64,000 bases of DNA from Tritrichomonas musculus (GCA_039105265.1 JAPFFF010000015.1:3348001-3412000), one strand, 5' to 3'; shown: positions 8,608 through 20,110, counted from the stretch's first letter. Notes: generated by a model not told the origin, from the sequence alone. Program-made: numbers and translations.

Positions 8608-11291
8608 ATGAATCGCAGGTGTATTTTCATTGACATTATAGGTAATATACCTGACGAAAATGAAAACACGAATAAGATCGATGGATATTCTCAAGTTAAT
8701 AATGTTATTAGAAATTTTGTTATTCGTCTTTTAAATATGAAAAAAGGCCAGGTTAAAATATTTGCATATGGAAAAGAACAACACTATGACCAATATATAT
8801 ACACGAATGATAAATGCTATCATCAATTTGATTTAAATGATATCTTTCAAATGAATGCAGAATATCCTGGATTTGACATTCTCTATCTTTCAAATAAAAC
8901 TGATATTTTCATTTATAAATTTATTTAAATCTATTTTAGAGAAGGAAGAAATAAATGATCCCATTAAAAAGGCTAAAAGATTAGTTGAATTTTATCAAAA
9001 TTGCAATTTATCTGATCTAAACAAATTTACTCAAGAAGTAAATCAATTGAAGAAATAGGATTGCAAAATAATGACGAAATAAATGACATAAAACTTGTTT
9101 ATGATTCTTTTGAATCAAACGAAGACAATCACAACGAAGAAATAAATAAATATATAAAAAGCAGAAAAATATTTACAATGCCCAATTTGGAGCTGATGAT
9201 ATCTCTCATTGACAGCAATCTACAAGAATTTATAAGTGTTGTTGATGATATTATTCATGAAAACAAAGAAAATATCAGTTTTCAAATTCCACCTAATCAA
9301 AATATTGAAATCATAACGAGCACAGATCATCAAAATAAGAGTTTTTCATTTTCTAGTATAAGAACGAATGGAGGTACAAAAGTGTATCCAGGATCACCAG
9401 CAATGGGTTCTTTCATTAAAAAAATATTTTTGAAATTTGATGAAAGTCCTATATGCTTTGAAAATATACGAAAAGAAATGTGTGGATCAGATGAAAGCAA
9501 AATGCTTTGCTACTCGGTTAAAGTTCAAAGTAAATCAATTCACGGACACAAAAGATTGGGCTTATTTACTCCCACAAAACTACAAACTGAACAAAGGAAA
9601 TGTTCTTTCCTTAACATTTTCAGAAAATGCAAAAAGAAACATTGCAGCATTAAGAGCGATTTCATTTGTGATCAACAAAAAGTTTCAAAAACTCTCAAAA
9701 AATCTTTCAGATGAAATTAATCCTAATGTTTATAATCATATTATTGATCCAATGGCTGACATGGTTGCTATTACTTCAATTCTAAATGATAATTCTAATA
9801 TTGATGAAGTTCTAGATAATTCTATCAATTATAACATTTTATTTAAAGAGAAAGAACTTTTTGGACTTGATTTAATATTCTCAATTATAGAATTTGCATT
9901 TTATTCATCAAAAGATAAAGTAAAAATGGTGGATGTTATCATTAATTGTTTGAAAGCAGCGATAAAAAAAGAAATCAATAAGAGCATAAAATCAATAAAT
10001 AACGGAATTGAATTGGAAATGCCAATAACAAAATTCTTTTTGAAAAATGAATTTTTATTTTTCGTAAGTAATGCTGAAAGATTGTTCGCAATTCTGAAAG
10101 TACATTTACTAATAATGTGGAAAGTGAATTTACAGAAGAAAATGATGAAAATGATAAAAAATTATTAAAAAAGATGATTAAAGAAGATGAGAAAAATGAA
10201 ATTATTAGCGAAGTTGAAAATGCAATTTTTGCTTTACTAAAACCAACATCAATATTTTATGCTTATCTTGTTGCAGCATCAATCCTTGATGACATTAATA
10301 TTGAAAAAATTCAGGAATCTGATTTCATTTCTGATGGATTTTATCAAAAATTTATGCAAGGAAAAAACATAAATTCATTAAAAGAGCCACAATTAAGATA
10401 ATTTGCAGAACATGGTCTTTTTTCACATGTTAAATTATCTCTTGATTTACTTAATTCAATATGTGATATGCATATCAAAAATGACACAATGAAGATTGTT
10501 TCGAGTGGTCTCCAAAAACAAAATTCGTTATTTCTGGTCAAATTTTTGGTTGAAAATATTGGAGATTAAACCAAAGACTCATTTATTCAAAAAGTTATCA
10601 ATCCAATTGAAAAAATAATATCATCAAGAAAAATTCCAACATTTTTTATACCAGCAATCATTGAATTGATATCTATGGATCAAATTATTTATGCTTTGTA
10701 TGCATCACTTTCATATCTACCGGATAACTGGTTTGATAATTTGATTAGACTTTTAAAAGAAAGCATAAAAGGTAAAGAATGTGTAATAATAAATTGTCAA
10801 TATGTATGCATAGGTGGTATTCTTCAATGGGCAGAAAAAATGCATCAAAACTACAAATAATTTAAGGAAAATAATGTATCATAAAGAACAAATTTCGCAA
10901 GGAGATATCCAAGATTTCCAAAAAAAGTTGAAAATTAATCGATTTGAATGGACACATGAATCGTGGATAGCTTTTGTTTTTTGCTTTAATGAAAGAATGA
11001 AAGATATGAAAATTGAATTTAACCCGGATGAGAAATATGATAATGAATGCTATTATTTCAATATTCATGAAGCGATAGCAATTATTTATAAATTCTATCC
11101 TCTTCATAGATTTTATGATATATAAGAAAAAGCTTTTTATTGGCAAGAACAGAAAACATGCCAGAGAAATACTTCGTGCAATGGTTAGAGGTTTTGATGA
11201 TGCAGATAGGGTTGTTACACCAATTCATATGTTTCGAGAAACATATGAAGAGAGAACGCCAGCAATTTTAAAACTTATTTTTGATTACTAA
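8608..11291 (+). pseudogene. Unrecognised large gene, broken by frameshifts and stops
   Basis: Protein-like sequence continues for ~2.7 kb but moves between all three forward frames: 8608-~8900, ~8900-9050, 9052-~9540, ~9540-~10095, ~10100-10860 (with TAA at 10399 and 10567), 10865-11122 and 11121-11291. Joined conceptually this was an ~890-residue protein. The start (MNRRCIFIDIIGNIPDE) follows a TCATTT initiator at 8592-8597 (ATG 8608), so the promoter is preserved. The middle contains long amphipathic helices (FSIIEFAFYSSKDKVKMVDV) and the end reads REILRAMVRGFDDADRVV. I do not recognise a family. Both in-frame TAA codons sit where Gln would be plausible. Either a pseudogene, or an assembly rich in homopolymer errors; the nonsense codons favour a pseudogene. 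Confidence 0.6.
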
Positions 11292-12747
11292 AAAAAATTA
11301 ATATAAAATAAAGAAGGCGGAAAAAACCGTCGACGAAGGAAATAAATGTCGACTCTGGCTCTGTGGTTAAGATTATCTTCTGAATTTTTTTATATAAATA
11401 TAACTTTTTTATATCTATCATTTGGCAGTACTTAAAAGCAGAAAAAATAAATATATGAGAAAGATTTTTATGTAAAAATGCATTTTTTTGAATGAAAAAT
11501 CCCGCCAAAATTTCAAACTAAGAAAAATTAGATTATTCTTCTTATTTCCTAAAATTAATTATAAAATCATCACGTATAATATCTTTTAAATACCACATTG
11601 ATAATAATTTCTGATTATTCGGAGAAAAAAACACATATTTTGCGAAATCACAAAAAAAAGTTTAAATATCAACACAAAACATGAATCAATTCGTGTATAT
11701 ATGATTACGATAATTGATAATAGCTTTTTTTTGGTAAATAATGAGAAAAATAAAAAAAAAAAAATATAATGTTAAAAATTTTTTAATTAAGTATAAAACA
11801 TCAAATACCTGCTCTATTCTATGCTTTTACTGTATGTTTTCATCTAGGTTTACTGATTTGACCGATTATATTGATTTTTTTTTTTTTCTTTTCTTTGATC
11901 TTCCGATTTTCTTATTGACATTTGGATTCATCACTTTTGAATAAATAATTAATAGCATAAGATATTTGTTTGAACCTATTTTTTCGTTTTAATTTCTTGA
12001 TTAAAATCCGTCAAATAAGCGAATAATTGAATAACCTTATAATATGGCTCCTTTGCTGTTTAATACTGACCTCAGATCTAGTTTCTTTTTGTTTTACAGC
12101 TAAGATATTGCTCTGATGTGCTTATTGATAAATAAAGAGAACGTTTATTTTTGCGATCAATTTCTCAATTTTCAATAAATAACGATAGTTTTTTTTATTG
12201 TTTTTTATAAAAGAATGCTAAAAATATGTTTCTTTTTGATATTTTCATTTTTTTCATATGTAATATATACTAATATTTATATAAAAATAAAGAAAAAGCT
12301 AAAACTTATTTTTTTTATTTTTTTCACATCACTGTTTATTTTTCATATCATTTTTTCAATTTTTTCTATATTAGAATTGATTTTTTTTGTTGAAAAAAAT
12401 ATATTTTATTTCTTATAAAAGGATAATAGTATAGACGCGTTTTAATCGACTGATGTCTATCATATAATCCAAAAATCAGCGTCGACGTCGATTTCCATTA
12501 TTTGGGAAATCTTGCGACTCGATGATTTTTTTTCAAGTTTGAATAAAGAAATATCATATTTGGATTTTTTAAAACATTTAATTGTAATATCGTGACTTTT
12601 TCTTTAATATTTAGTCTGTGTCGACAGATAAATCCTTCGTCGACAGATAAATCCTTTTTCTTTAGTTCTTTTCACAATCTTTTACTTTTCATACTGCATT
12701 GCGAATAATGTTAAAGGAAACATAATATTTTACTAGTTTGGTGAATA
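11292..12747. other. Gene-free stretch with clustered GTCGAC sites
   Basis: No supported gene. Short frames at 11741-11944 and 12215-12418 are Phe/Ile/Lys runs expected from AT-rich DNA. GTCGAC occurs at 11329, 11347, 12482, 12620 and 12639, unusually often for such AT-rich sequence, and a 19-bp tandem repeat lies at 12620-12656. Confidence 0.5.
12620..12656. repeat. Two tandem 19-bp units containing GTCGAC
   Basis: GTCGACAGATAAATCCTT occurs at 12620-12637 and again at 12639-12656, a 19-bp period with identical 18-base cores. It lies ~90 bp beyond the 3' end of the kinase-Sel1 gene. Confidence 0.8.
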
Positions 12748-15700
12748 TCAAACCTTGAATCCTAATCCTTTATAAAATTCTGATGAAATATTTTTAATTT
12801 TTCTTTTTTCCGAATATTCTTGATGCATTCCTTGTTCAATTAATTGTTTAGAAATAATTGTGCCATCCCAAATCGTGAATAAATAATCAACATCTTTATA
12901 AAGTGCATATTTTTCTTTGAAATTATCTTCGTTGTTAAGGAAATTTGACTGAATGAGAAGACAAATTTCATCTGATAATTTATTTGATTTATTATGATTG
13001 GCATCAAGATCTTCTTTGATTTTGTTTAAATCAAAAGAATATTTTTTAATCAATGCTAAACATAATAAATATTTAGAAGGAAGAAATCCTTGATTTGATG
13101 ATTCAATTAATAATTCAATCGATTTATTTATGCTATCTTTAATTGGCTCTTCATATAAATATATGTGTGCCAAGTTATATTTGGAAACTCTGTTATTTGC
13201 TTCTTTGAAATATTCAATAGAAAGTCCAATATTTCGAGAAATTTCTTCAAAAAATCCATTTTTATAAATAATTCCCAAATTATTTTTTGCATGTGAATTG
13301 TTAAAAGATGAAGCTTCTTTATAATAATGAATTGAATAATTAATTTCTCGTTTTATAATTTGCCCTTCATGAAATAAAAAACCAATTACAAAATTCGCTT
13401 CAATATGTCCATTTTTTGAAGATCGCATTAATAATGAAATTCCATTTTTCTTATCTTTTTTAAGATAAATTCCATTTAAATAAAATAAGCCAATAATAAA
13501 TTGTGCACTTGGATGTGAATTATTTGCAGCAAGTGAAAAGTAATGAATCGCTTTATTTATATCAATATTAATTACTTTACCAATGAAATAAATTACTCCA
13601 AGTGTATATTGAGCATCTGGATGATTGAAATTCGCTGCAAGGGATAAATAATAAATGGCTTTATTTATATCTTTGATTGAATAATAATTTATAACTCCAA
13701 GTAAATATAACGAATTTGGATGATTATGTTTTGATGCAAGAGTCAAATAATGAAATGATTTATTAATATTGCTTTTTTCATTATAATAAATATGTCCAAG
13801 ATAATATTCTGCATCTGGATGATCTTTATTTGCTGCTAATGTAAAATAATGAATAGACTTATCAAGATCTTTTATGACATATTCTCCTGTATAATATATT
13901 TTGCCAAGATTATATTGTGCATCATCAAGATTTTGAGTTGCTGCAAGTGAATAATAATGAATTGCTTTTGTAATATCTTTTTTAACATATTTGCCTTCAA
14001 AATAAATATTTCCAAGATTATATTGTGCATTTAGGTGATTTTGATCTGATGCAAGTGAATAATAATAAATCGCTTTATCAACATCTTGTTTGACATCTTT
14101 GCCTTCTAAATAAATATCACCAAGATTACATTGTGCTCTTGAATTATGTTGGTCTGATGCAAGTAAATAATAATGAATTGCTTTCTCAATATTTCTATCA
14201 ACATATTGACCTAAATCATATATTAAACCAAGATTATATTGTGCTTCTGAATGTCCTTGTTTTACGGCTTGCAAATAATAATGAATAGATTTTTTGATAT
14301 TCCTTTTAATAAATTTACCTTCACTATAAATTACTCCAAGATTATATTGTGCATCTGAATGATCTTGATCTGCTGCTAATGAAAAATAATGAATAGCTTT
14401 ATTTATATCTTGTTTAACATAACTTCCTTCATTATAAATAACACCAAGATTATATTGTGCATCTGCATGATCTTGATCTGCTGCCAATGAAAAATAATGA
14501 AGAGCTTTATTTATATCTTGCTTAACAAATTTCCCTTCACTATAAATTACTCCAAGATTATATTGAGCATCTGCATGATCTTGTTCTGCAGCGAGTGAAT
14601 AATAATGAATAGCTTTGTTAATATCTAGTTCATTATTTTGGTCATCTTCATAAATAAGACCAAGATTATATTGTGCGTCAGATTGTCCTTGATTCGCAGA
14701 AAGTGTAAAATAATGAATGGCTTTATTGATATCTTGTTTAATGTATTCTCCTTCACTATAAATTATGCCGAGATTATATTGGGCATCAGCATGTTTTTGT
14801 TCTGCTGCAAGAGAATAAAAATGAATAGCTTTATTCATATTTCGTTTAATATATTTACCTTCATTATAAATTACTCCAAGATTATATTGTGCATCTGGAA
14901 AATGTTGTTCTGCCGCAATCGAAAAATAATAAATCGCTTTGTTTATATCATGTTTAATATATTCTTCTTCATTATAAATTAAACCAAGATTATAGATTGA
15001 ATTTAAATGATGTTGTTCTGCTGCAAGTGAAAAATAATAAATCGCTTTTGAAATGTCTTGCTGAACATGTTTCCCTTCATAATAAATTGCTCCAAGATTA
15101 CATTGTGCTTCAATATAATTTTGTTTCGCTGAAAGGGAATAATAATGAATTGCTTTTTTAATATCAAATTTTTGATATTTCTTATCTTCTTCATAAATTA
15201 CACCAAGATAAAATTGCGCATAAAAATGATTTTGTTCCGCTGCCAATGTAAAATAATAAATCGCTTTATTAATGTCTTGTGAAACATATTTTCCTTCATA
15301 ATAAATGATACCAAAATTATATTGAATCGATCGATGTTTTAGAATTTTATTTGATTCGTTTATTTTCAAATAGTAATTAATAAAAAGCTCTGAAAATAAT
15401 TCAGATATCGTTGGACGTTGTTCTGGTCGAATATTCGTGCATTTCTTATAAATTTCATATATTTTTGGTTGCTTTTCATATAATTCTATTTCATTGTCTG
15501 GTGCTTTTTCTTCTAAAATAAAATAAAGAATCTTCCCAAGTGAATAAATATCGTTTTTATATGAAATTTCACCTGAAAAAATTTCTGGGGCAATGTAATT
15601 TGATGAAAAATCTTTCGTGTTCGATTCATTATCTAAAATATTGGAATGTTTTACCATTTGATCAAAATCAATTATAATTGCATTCTTATTTACATCAATT

Positions 15701-16680
15701 ATAATATTATTAGGCTTCAAATCTCTCAAAATGAATCCATTTTTATGTAAAAATTCAACAGTCAACATTAATTGAAAAATAACAGTAATTTTTTCATCGT
15801 CATTAAGTTGAATTTTTGAAATATTCAATAAATTGTCACCTTCAATATATTCAATTATTGGATAACCTAGATTACAAACTGTACCATAAAATTTGGGTAA
15901 AAGAGGGTAACTAATACTCTTGTAGTTATCTACTTCACGTTTCATAAATCTGGAAATATTAATGTCGACATTTGATATCGGCTTTTTAATAATAAATATT
16001 TCTTCTTTTTCAATATGAAAAAATAATTCTGCTATAAATGATGAGCCAAATCCGATGCTATTGATATATATAAAGTCATTTTTATTGTTATTTGCATTGA
16101 AAAATAAATTATTTTGATTGTTCTTGAAAAAATCATTAAATTTGTCTTTTTTTAAATTGAATAAGCTTTGTTTGATTAAATATCCTGATATGCATGATCG
16201 AATAACTTTCCATGTTTGAATCATTGATGAATATGTATGGTTAATATTTAAATTTTTGTTAAAATTTAAAATCTCTTCAAGAAAAATTTCTTCTGCTTCA
16301 TAATTTGCATTTTGAAGTTCAAAATATTGATTAAAAAGATTTTTTGTATTTGGTAAAAAATATATGGTTAAATCATGGTTCTTTGAAAACAAAGATTGAA
16401 GAAAAGGTGTCGATTTTGGATTCAGAATTAATAATGTGTGTTTAAAGCAAATGATGAAAAAAAGATCATCAGGATTTTGTTCCGATCGTTTGTATTGATT
16501 GATTATTGCTACTTTTGATTCTCTTATGTTTTGAAATAATGGAAGATTATTATCAACATCTAAAGGCTCCGATAAACAAAGAAAAGAATAATTTAAAAGT
16601 AGGTTGTTAAGTTTCTGATTCAGAATTTTAATGTTTCCATTTTTAAAATGGTCATTCAGCTTTAAGAAAGTGGAAAACAT
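12748..16680 (-). CDS. Protein kinase fused to ~20 Sel1-like repeats
   Basis: The 1310-residue protein has three parts. Residues 1-~200 are a lineage-specific N-terminal region, also found in the fragment at 22957. Residues ~205-445 form a kinase domain: a candidate ATP-site Lys in IFIIKKP, the catalytic loop RDLKPNN, the metal site IIDFDQM (DFD in place of DFG), APE as YIAPEIFSG, and DIYSLGKILYF. The HRD histidine is replaced by Leu (ILRDLKPNN) but the catalytic Asp is kept, so activity is plausible but not certain. Residues ~450-1200 hold about 20 Sel1-type repeats of 36 residues (consensus AQYNLGVIYSEG-x8-KAIHYFSLAA), each 108 bp. The tail ends YKGLGFKV. Sel1 arrays form protein-binding solenoids, so this is likely a scaffolded signalling kinase in the cytosol. 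The stop is TGA. Confidence 0.85.
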   Translation of the reverse strand: MFSTFLKLNDHFKNGNIKILNQKLNNLLLNYSFLCLSEPLDVDNNLPLFQNIRESKVAIINQYKRSEQNPDDLFFIICFKHTLLILNPKSTPFLQSLFSKNHDLTIYFLPNTKNLFNQYFELQNANYEAEEIFLEEILNFNKNLNINHTYSSMIQTWKVIRSCISGYLIKQSLFNLKKDKFNDFFKNNQNNLFFNANNNKNDFIYINSIGFGSSFIAELFFHIEKEEIFIIKKPISNVDINISRFMKREVDNYKSISYPLLPKFYGTVCNLGYPIIEYIEGDNLLNISKIQLNDDEKITVIFQLMLTVEFLHKNGFILRDLKPNNIIIDVNKNAIIIDFDQMVKHSNILDNESNTKDFSSNYIAPEIFSGEISYKNDIYSLGKILYFILEEKAPDNEIELYEKQPKIYEIYKKCTNIRPEQRPTISELFSELFINYYLKINESNKILKHRSIQYNFGIIYYEGKYVSQDINKAIYYFTLAAEQNHFYAQFYLGVIYEEDKKYQKFDIKKAIHYYSLSAKQNYIEAQCNLGAIYYEGKHVQQDISKAIYYFSLAAEQHHLNSIYNLGLIYNEEEYIKHDINKAIYYFSIAAEQHFPDAQYNLGVIYNEGKYIKRNMNKAIHFYSLAAEQKHADAQYNLGIIYSEGEYIKQDINKAIHYFTLSANQGQSDAQYNLGLIYEDDQNNELDINKAIHYYSLAAEQDHADAQYNLGVIYSEGKFVKQDINKALHYFSLAADQDHADAQYNLGVIYNEGSYVKQDINKAIHYFSLAADQDHSDAQYNLGVIYSEGKFIKRNIKKSIHYYLQAVKQGHSEAQYNLGLIYDLGQYVDRNIEKAIHYYLLASDQHNSRAQCNLGDIYLEGKDVKQDVDKAIYYYSLASDQNHLNAQYNLGNIYFEGKYVKKDITKAIHYYSLAATQNLDDAQYNLGKIYYTGEYVIKDLDKSIHYFTLAANKDHPDAEYYLGHIYYNEKSNINKSFHYLTLASKHNHPNSLYLLGVINYYSIKDINKAIYYLSLAANFNHPDAQYTLGVIYFIGKVINIDINKAIHYFSLAANNSHPSAQFIIGLFYLNGIYLKKDKKNGISLLMRSSKNGHIEANFVIGFLFHEGQIIKREINYSIHYYKEASSFNNSHAKNNLGIIYKNGFFEEISRNIGLSIEYFKEANNRVSKYNLAHIYLYEEPIKDSINKSIELLIESSNQGFLPSKYLLCLALIKKYSFDLNKIKEDLDANHNKSNKLSDEICLLIQSNFLNNEDNFKEKYALYKDVDYLFTIWDGTIISKQLIEQGMHQEYSEKRKIKNISSEFYKGLGFKV

Positions 16681-16684
16681 AAGT

Positions 16685-16690
16685 TAATGA
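16685..16690 (-). promoter_or_regulatory. Initiator TCATTA of the kinase-Sel1 gene
   Basis: Minus-strand TCATTA with its A at 16688, 8 nt upstream of the ATG (16678-16680), matches the trichomonad initiator. Confidence 0.5.
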
Positions 16691-17101
16691 GATATGAAAT
16701 GTGATATGAAATGAGTATTTTTTTTGAAATCGTGATTGAACAAGATGAAAAGAATAAATTAGATTTTGTGAATGTTTTTATTGTGATAAATGAAATAGAT
16801 AAAATTATAATATCAATAGTATTTGTAAGACAGATATCACTGTTTTCATATTATATTATACTCATGCTAAATGAGAAGCAAAACGAGTAATTTTCTTTCC
16901 AACAACAAGATTACCATATTAATTATATGTTCAGCTATATCCAAATAAAAAAAAAAAAAAATAGAAAACATAAAATAAATTTTGAAAAATCAAGATTTAC
17001 AAATGAAAAATTTTTAAAAATTTTTAAAATTTAATAAATTTTTTAAATTTTGACAAATTTGAAAGAAGAAAAAAAATAGTTAAAATAAAAAAAGAATCAT
17101 T

Positions 17102-17107
17102 TCACTT
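17102..17107 (+). promoter_or_regulatory. Initiator TCACTT of the Sel1 gene
   Basis: TCACTT, A+1 at 17104, 11 nt upstream of the ATG at 17115; an exact match to TCAYTW. Confidence 0.6.
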
Positions 17108-17114
17108 TTTAATA

Positions 17115-18083
17115 ATGAGTCAAGTTGTAAAACCTCATAGAAAAGAAAATGAAATAGAAAAAATGAAGAAAGAAGCCGATGAAGGAAATGTGAATTCAAT
17201 GTACGAGTATGCCAAAAGATTGAGAGATGGAAATGGTGTCATGATTAATAAGAAAGAAGCTTCAATATATTTTAAAAAGGCTGCAGATTTAGGACATGAA
17301 GATTCAATAATAGAATATGCATTCATGTTATCAGGAGGAGAAGGAATCAAAGAAGATAAAAAGGAAGCATCAAAGTATTTCAAAAAGAGTGCCGATTTAG
17401 GGAATGTCAGATCAATGCTTGAATATGCACGAATGTCAGAACAAGGAGAAGGCATTGAGATAAATATGGAAGAATCAGCGAAATACTGTAAAATGGCAGC
17501 AGATCAAGGAGATGTATTTGGACAATTTAATTATGGTTCGAAATTGAGAAATGGCGAAGGAGTTGAAAGAAACATTGAAGAATCAATCAAATATTTGAAG
17601 ATGGCTGCAGATCAAGGATTTCCATTCGCAGTTTTAGCTTTGGTATCAATATATTCAAGAGGTGAATGTGTTGATGCAAACAAAGAAGAAGCATTTAAAT
17701 ATACGAAAATTGCAGCTGAAAATGGACATGTTCCTTCGATTTGTGACTATGGAAGAATGTTACGAGATGGGGAAGGTGTCCAAGCTGATGAAAAATCTGC
17801 TATTGAATGTTTTAAAATTGCAGCGGAAAATGGATATGCAGAAGGAATGTTTTTATATGGCGAAATGCTTGAAAAGAGTGAAAAACAAGAAGATATTAAA
17901 GAAGCAGCGAAATATTACAAATTGGCCGCAGATAATGGAAACAAAAAAGCGATGATGAAATATTCAAGCATGCTGAAGAATGGCGAAGGAGTTGAAAAGA
18001 ATGACGAAGAAAGCCAAAGATACGCCGATATGGTATTTCAAGTTAACGAACCTGAAATTGGCATTGAATGCTCAATTTGTTAA
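17115..18083 (+). CDS. Sel1-repeat protein
   Basis: The 322-residue protein is almost entirely Sel1-like repeats (about eight; consensus ADQGxxxAMFxYGxMLRxGEGVExNxEEAAKYYKMAA), beginning near residue 20 after a charged N-terminus and ending in a short tail IGIECSIC. There is no signal peptide, TM segment or catalytic domain, so a cytosolic protein-interaction solenoid is the likely role. The repeats differ from those of the neighbouring kinase (more Gly/Glu, less Asn/Ile), so it is not a recent duplicate of that array. It converges on the kinase-Sel1 pseudogene at 18150-20110. Confidence 0.85.
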   Translation: MSQVVKPHRKENEIEKMKKEADEGNVNSMYEYAKRLRDGNGVMINKKEASIYFKKAADLGHEDSIIEYAFMLSGGEGIKEDKKEASKYFKKSADLGNVRSMLEYARMSEQGEGIEINMEESAKYCKMAADQGDVFGQFNYGSKLRNGEGVERNIEESIKYLKMAADQGFPFAVLALVSIYSRGECVDANKEEAFKYTKIAAENGHVPSICDYGRMLRDGEGVQADEKSAIECFKIAAENGYAEGMFLYGEMLEKSEKQEDIKEAAKYYKLAADNGNKKAMMKYSSMLKNGEGVEKNDEESQRYADMVFQVNEPEIGIECSIC

Positions 18084-18149
18084 ATATTCATGATTTTGTT
18101 TTTGTTTTTTAGTAAAATTGAATAAGAACAAATATTTTATTAACTCATT

Positions 18150-20110
18150 TTATATATGTAAATTCAGGAAGTCCAAGTCCCTCGTAGAATAATTCTTTGA
18201 TATTATTTATATTTGGATATAACTCTTGTTTCTGGTTAGGTTTTCATATGACTATTCGGCCAAATAAAATTTGATATGGAGGCGTGTAAATAATTTTGTT
18301 CATAATATCAATTATTCTTTTAATTTCATCAACAAAAGAACTTTTAATATCTTCATCTGAAAGAATAAGATTAAACAGTTTCTAAAGATCAGAACAAATA
18401 TCTTCACCTTTAAGTTTAATTAATGGCTCTTCATCATTATTAGATTCAGTTATGAATTGGTAATCTTTTTCATGTTCTTCATCTTCATTTAATTCGTTTT
18501 TAATTTGATTTTTGATTCAAGGTAATTCATTTTCTTTAACAATTTATTCATTTCTGATTTTTTGGAAGATTTATTTTCAATCAAAGTTATGTTATCTGGA
18601 GCTGAGTGTTCATTGTAAACTGATTCTTTTTGATTGAGGCCATCTTTGTTAAGATTGTTGAATTGATTTGATTTAATGATTTCGATTATATCTGCAGTTA
18701 AATTTTGTTGATTAGCCATATTATATAATGGGAAATTTAAAATGAGCTTTAGTAGATTTGCGAAAATATCATGTTTGTTTTCAATGCATTTTTTTAAATC
18801 AAATTGATAGAAAGTTTTCATTTCTATAATGCAATTTTGAGAATGCTTTGACGAAATATTTTATAGGTTCATCAAAATTCGTTGATATTTTTGAATCGTT
18901 TTGTTTTGCTCCTAATTCAAAAAAATCTATAGCTTTGGTAAAATCATTTTCTTCTTCGTATAAAGATCCTAGTAAAACAAAAGAATCTACATCATTTTGT
19001 TTTGCTGCTAATTCTAAATATTCTTTAGCTTTGGTAGAATTTTGTTCAACACCATATCCGTATAAATAAATCCTACCTAAAAAGTAATAAGCTTTAGCTC
19101 CGTTGTGTTTTGCTTCTAATTCAAAATATTCTTTTGCTACAGCGTAATTTTTTTCAACACCTAATCTGTTCATATAAATATCTCCTAAATAAAGGAGAGA
19201 ATCGTAATTATTATGCTTGGCTACTAATTCAAAATACTCTTTTGCTTTATTATAGTCTCTTTCGACAATTTCACCAACTCCATAAAGTTCTCCTAATTTG
19301 ACAAAGGCTTCAATACTGTTTAGTTTTGCAGCCAATTCATAAAATTCAGTTGCTTTGGAATAATTTTGCTCAACACCTCATCCTCGAAAATAAAGTATGC
19401 CTAAATTGTATAAAGCAAGGTCATTATCTTGTTTAGCCGCTAATTCAAAATATTCTTTTGCTTTAACATAATCTTTTTCTTCACCTATGCTATTTGTATA
19501 CATGGATCCTAAATTATTCAAAGCATTTGAATTAAGTCATTCTGCAGATTTTAAAAAATATTTTAAAGATTTATTAAAATTTTTTTCTAATCCACTGCCA
19601 AAATAATAAATATCACCAATTAAATAAGAAAGCTCTGATTCATCTACAATATCACTTAGCAAGTTCAAGAAAAAGTCGTCAACTAGGAAATTCAAAATTC
19701 TTATGTTTTCCTCTGGAATCATAAAAATATCATAAATAATTTGATCAATTTGTTCTATTTCTTTTGTAATAAAGGATTCATTAATAACTAATGAAATATA
19801 TTCTTCATTTAATGGATATTTGATCTTATCAATAGTTAATCTATCATTCTGATCAAATCTAGTACATTTTTCATATAAAAATTGAATTGTTTCTGAACCT
19901 TTTGTTAATGGAATAATTTTTCCATCTTTTATAACATAGAGACTATCTCCTTTAACTGAATACATGTCTCTCTTTTCATATAAAAAATAAATAATCAAGC
20001 CAAATGAATATATATCTGTTCAAATATTTAATTACTTGCGATTTGAAGGTGTCAAATTAACGTCATCGTTGTGGAATTTGTCCATTCATGGTCAAAAAGT
20101 GGCGTTCTAA
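18150..20110 (-). pseudogene. Decayed kinase + Sel1-repeat gene
   Basis: The minus strand shows the C-terminal half of a kinase domain (TDIYSFGLIIYFLYEKRD near 20010), five or six Sel1 repeats (GVEQNSTKAKEYLELAAK type, ~18830-19600), a Lys/Asn-rich linker, and a tail ELFYEGLGLPEFTYI ending at 18150. The tail matches that of the intact kinase at 12748 (EFYKGLGFKV). In-frame stops lie at 20032 (TAA), 20020 (TGA), 19537 (TGA), 19378 (TGA), 18517 (TGA), 18382 (TAG) and 18244 (TGA), and there are frameshifts near 18810 and 18540. The kinase N-lobe and N-terminal region are missing. No function is expected. The longest surviving pieces are 18799-19335 and 19537-19998. Confidence 0.8.

Noticed and set aside
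11741-12418. Two plus-strand frames of ~67 codons
   Set aside because: Products are Phe/Ile/Lys/Tyr runs typical of AT-rich non-coding DNA, without initiator or domain.
18150-20110. Alternative genetic code (TGA or TAR reassigned)
   Set aside because: Intact genes in the window end with TAA, TAG and TGA at family-typical lengths (for example TGA for kinase-Sel1, TAG for the Hsp70-like gene), and the broken genes also contain frameshifts and deletions.
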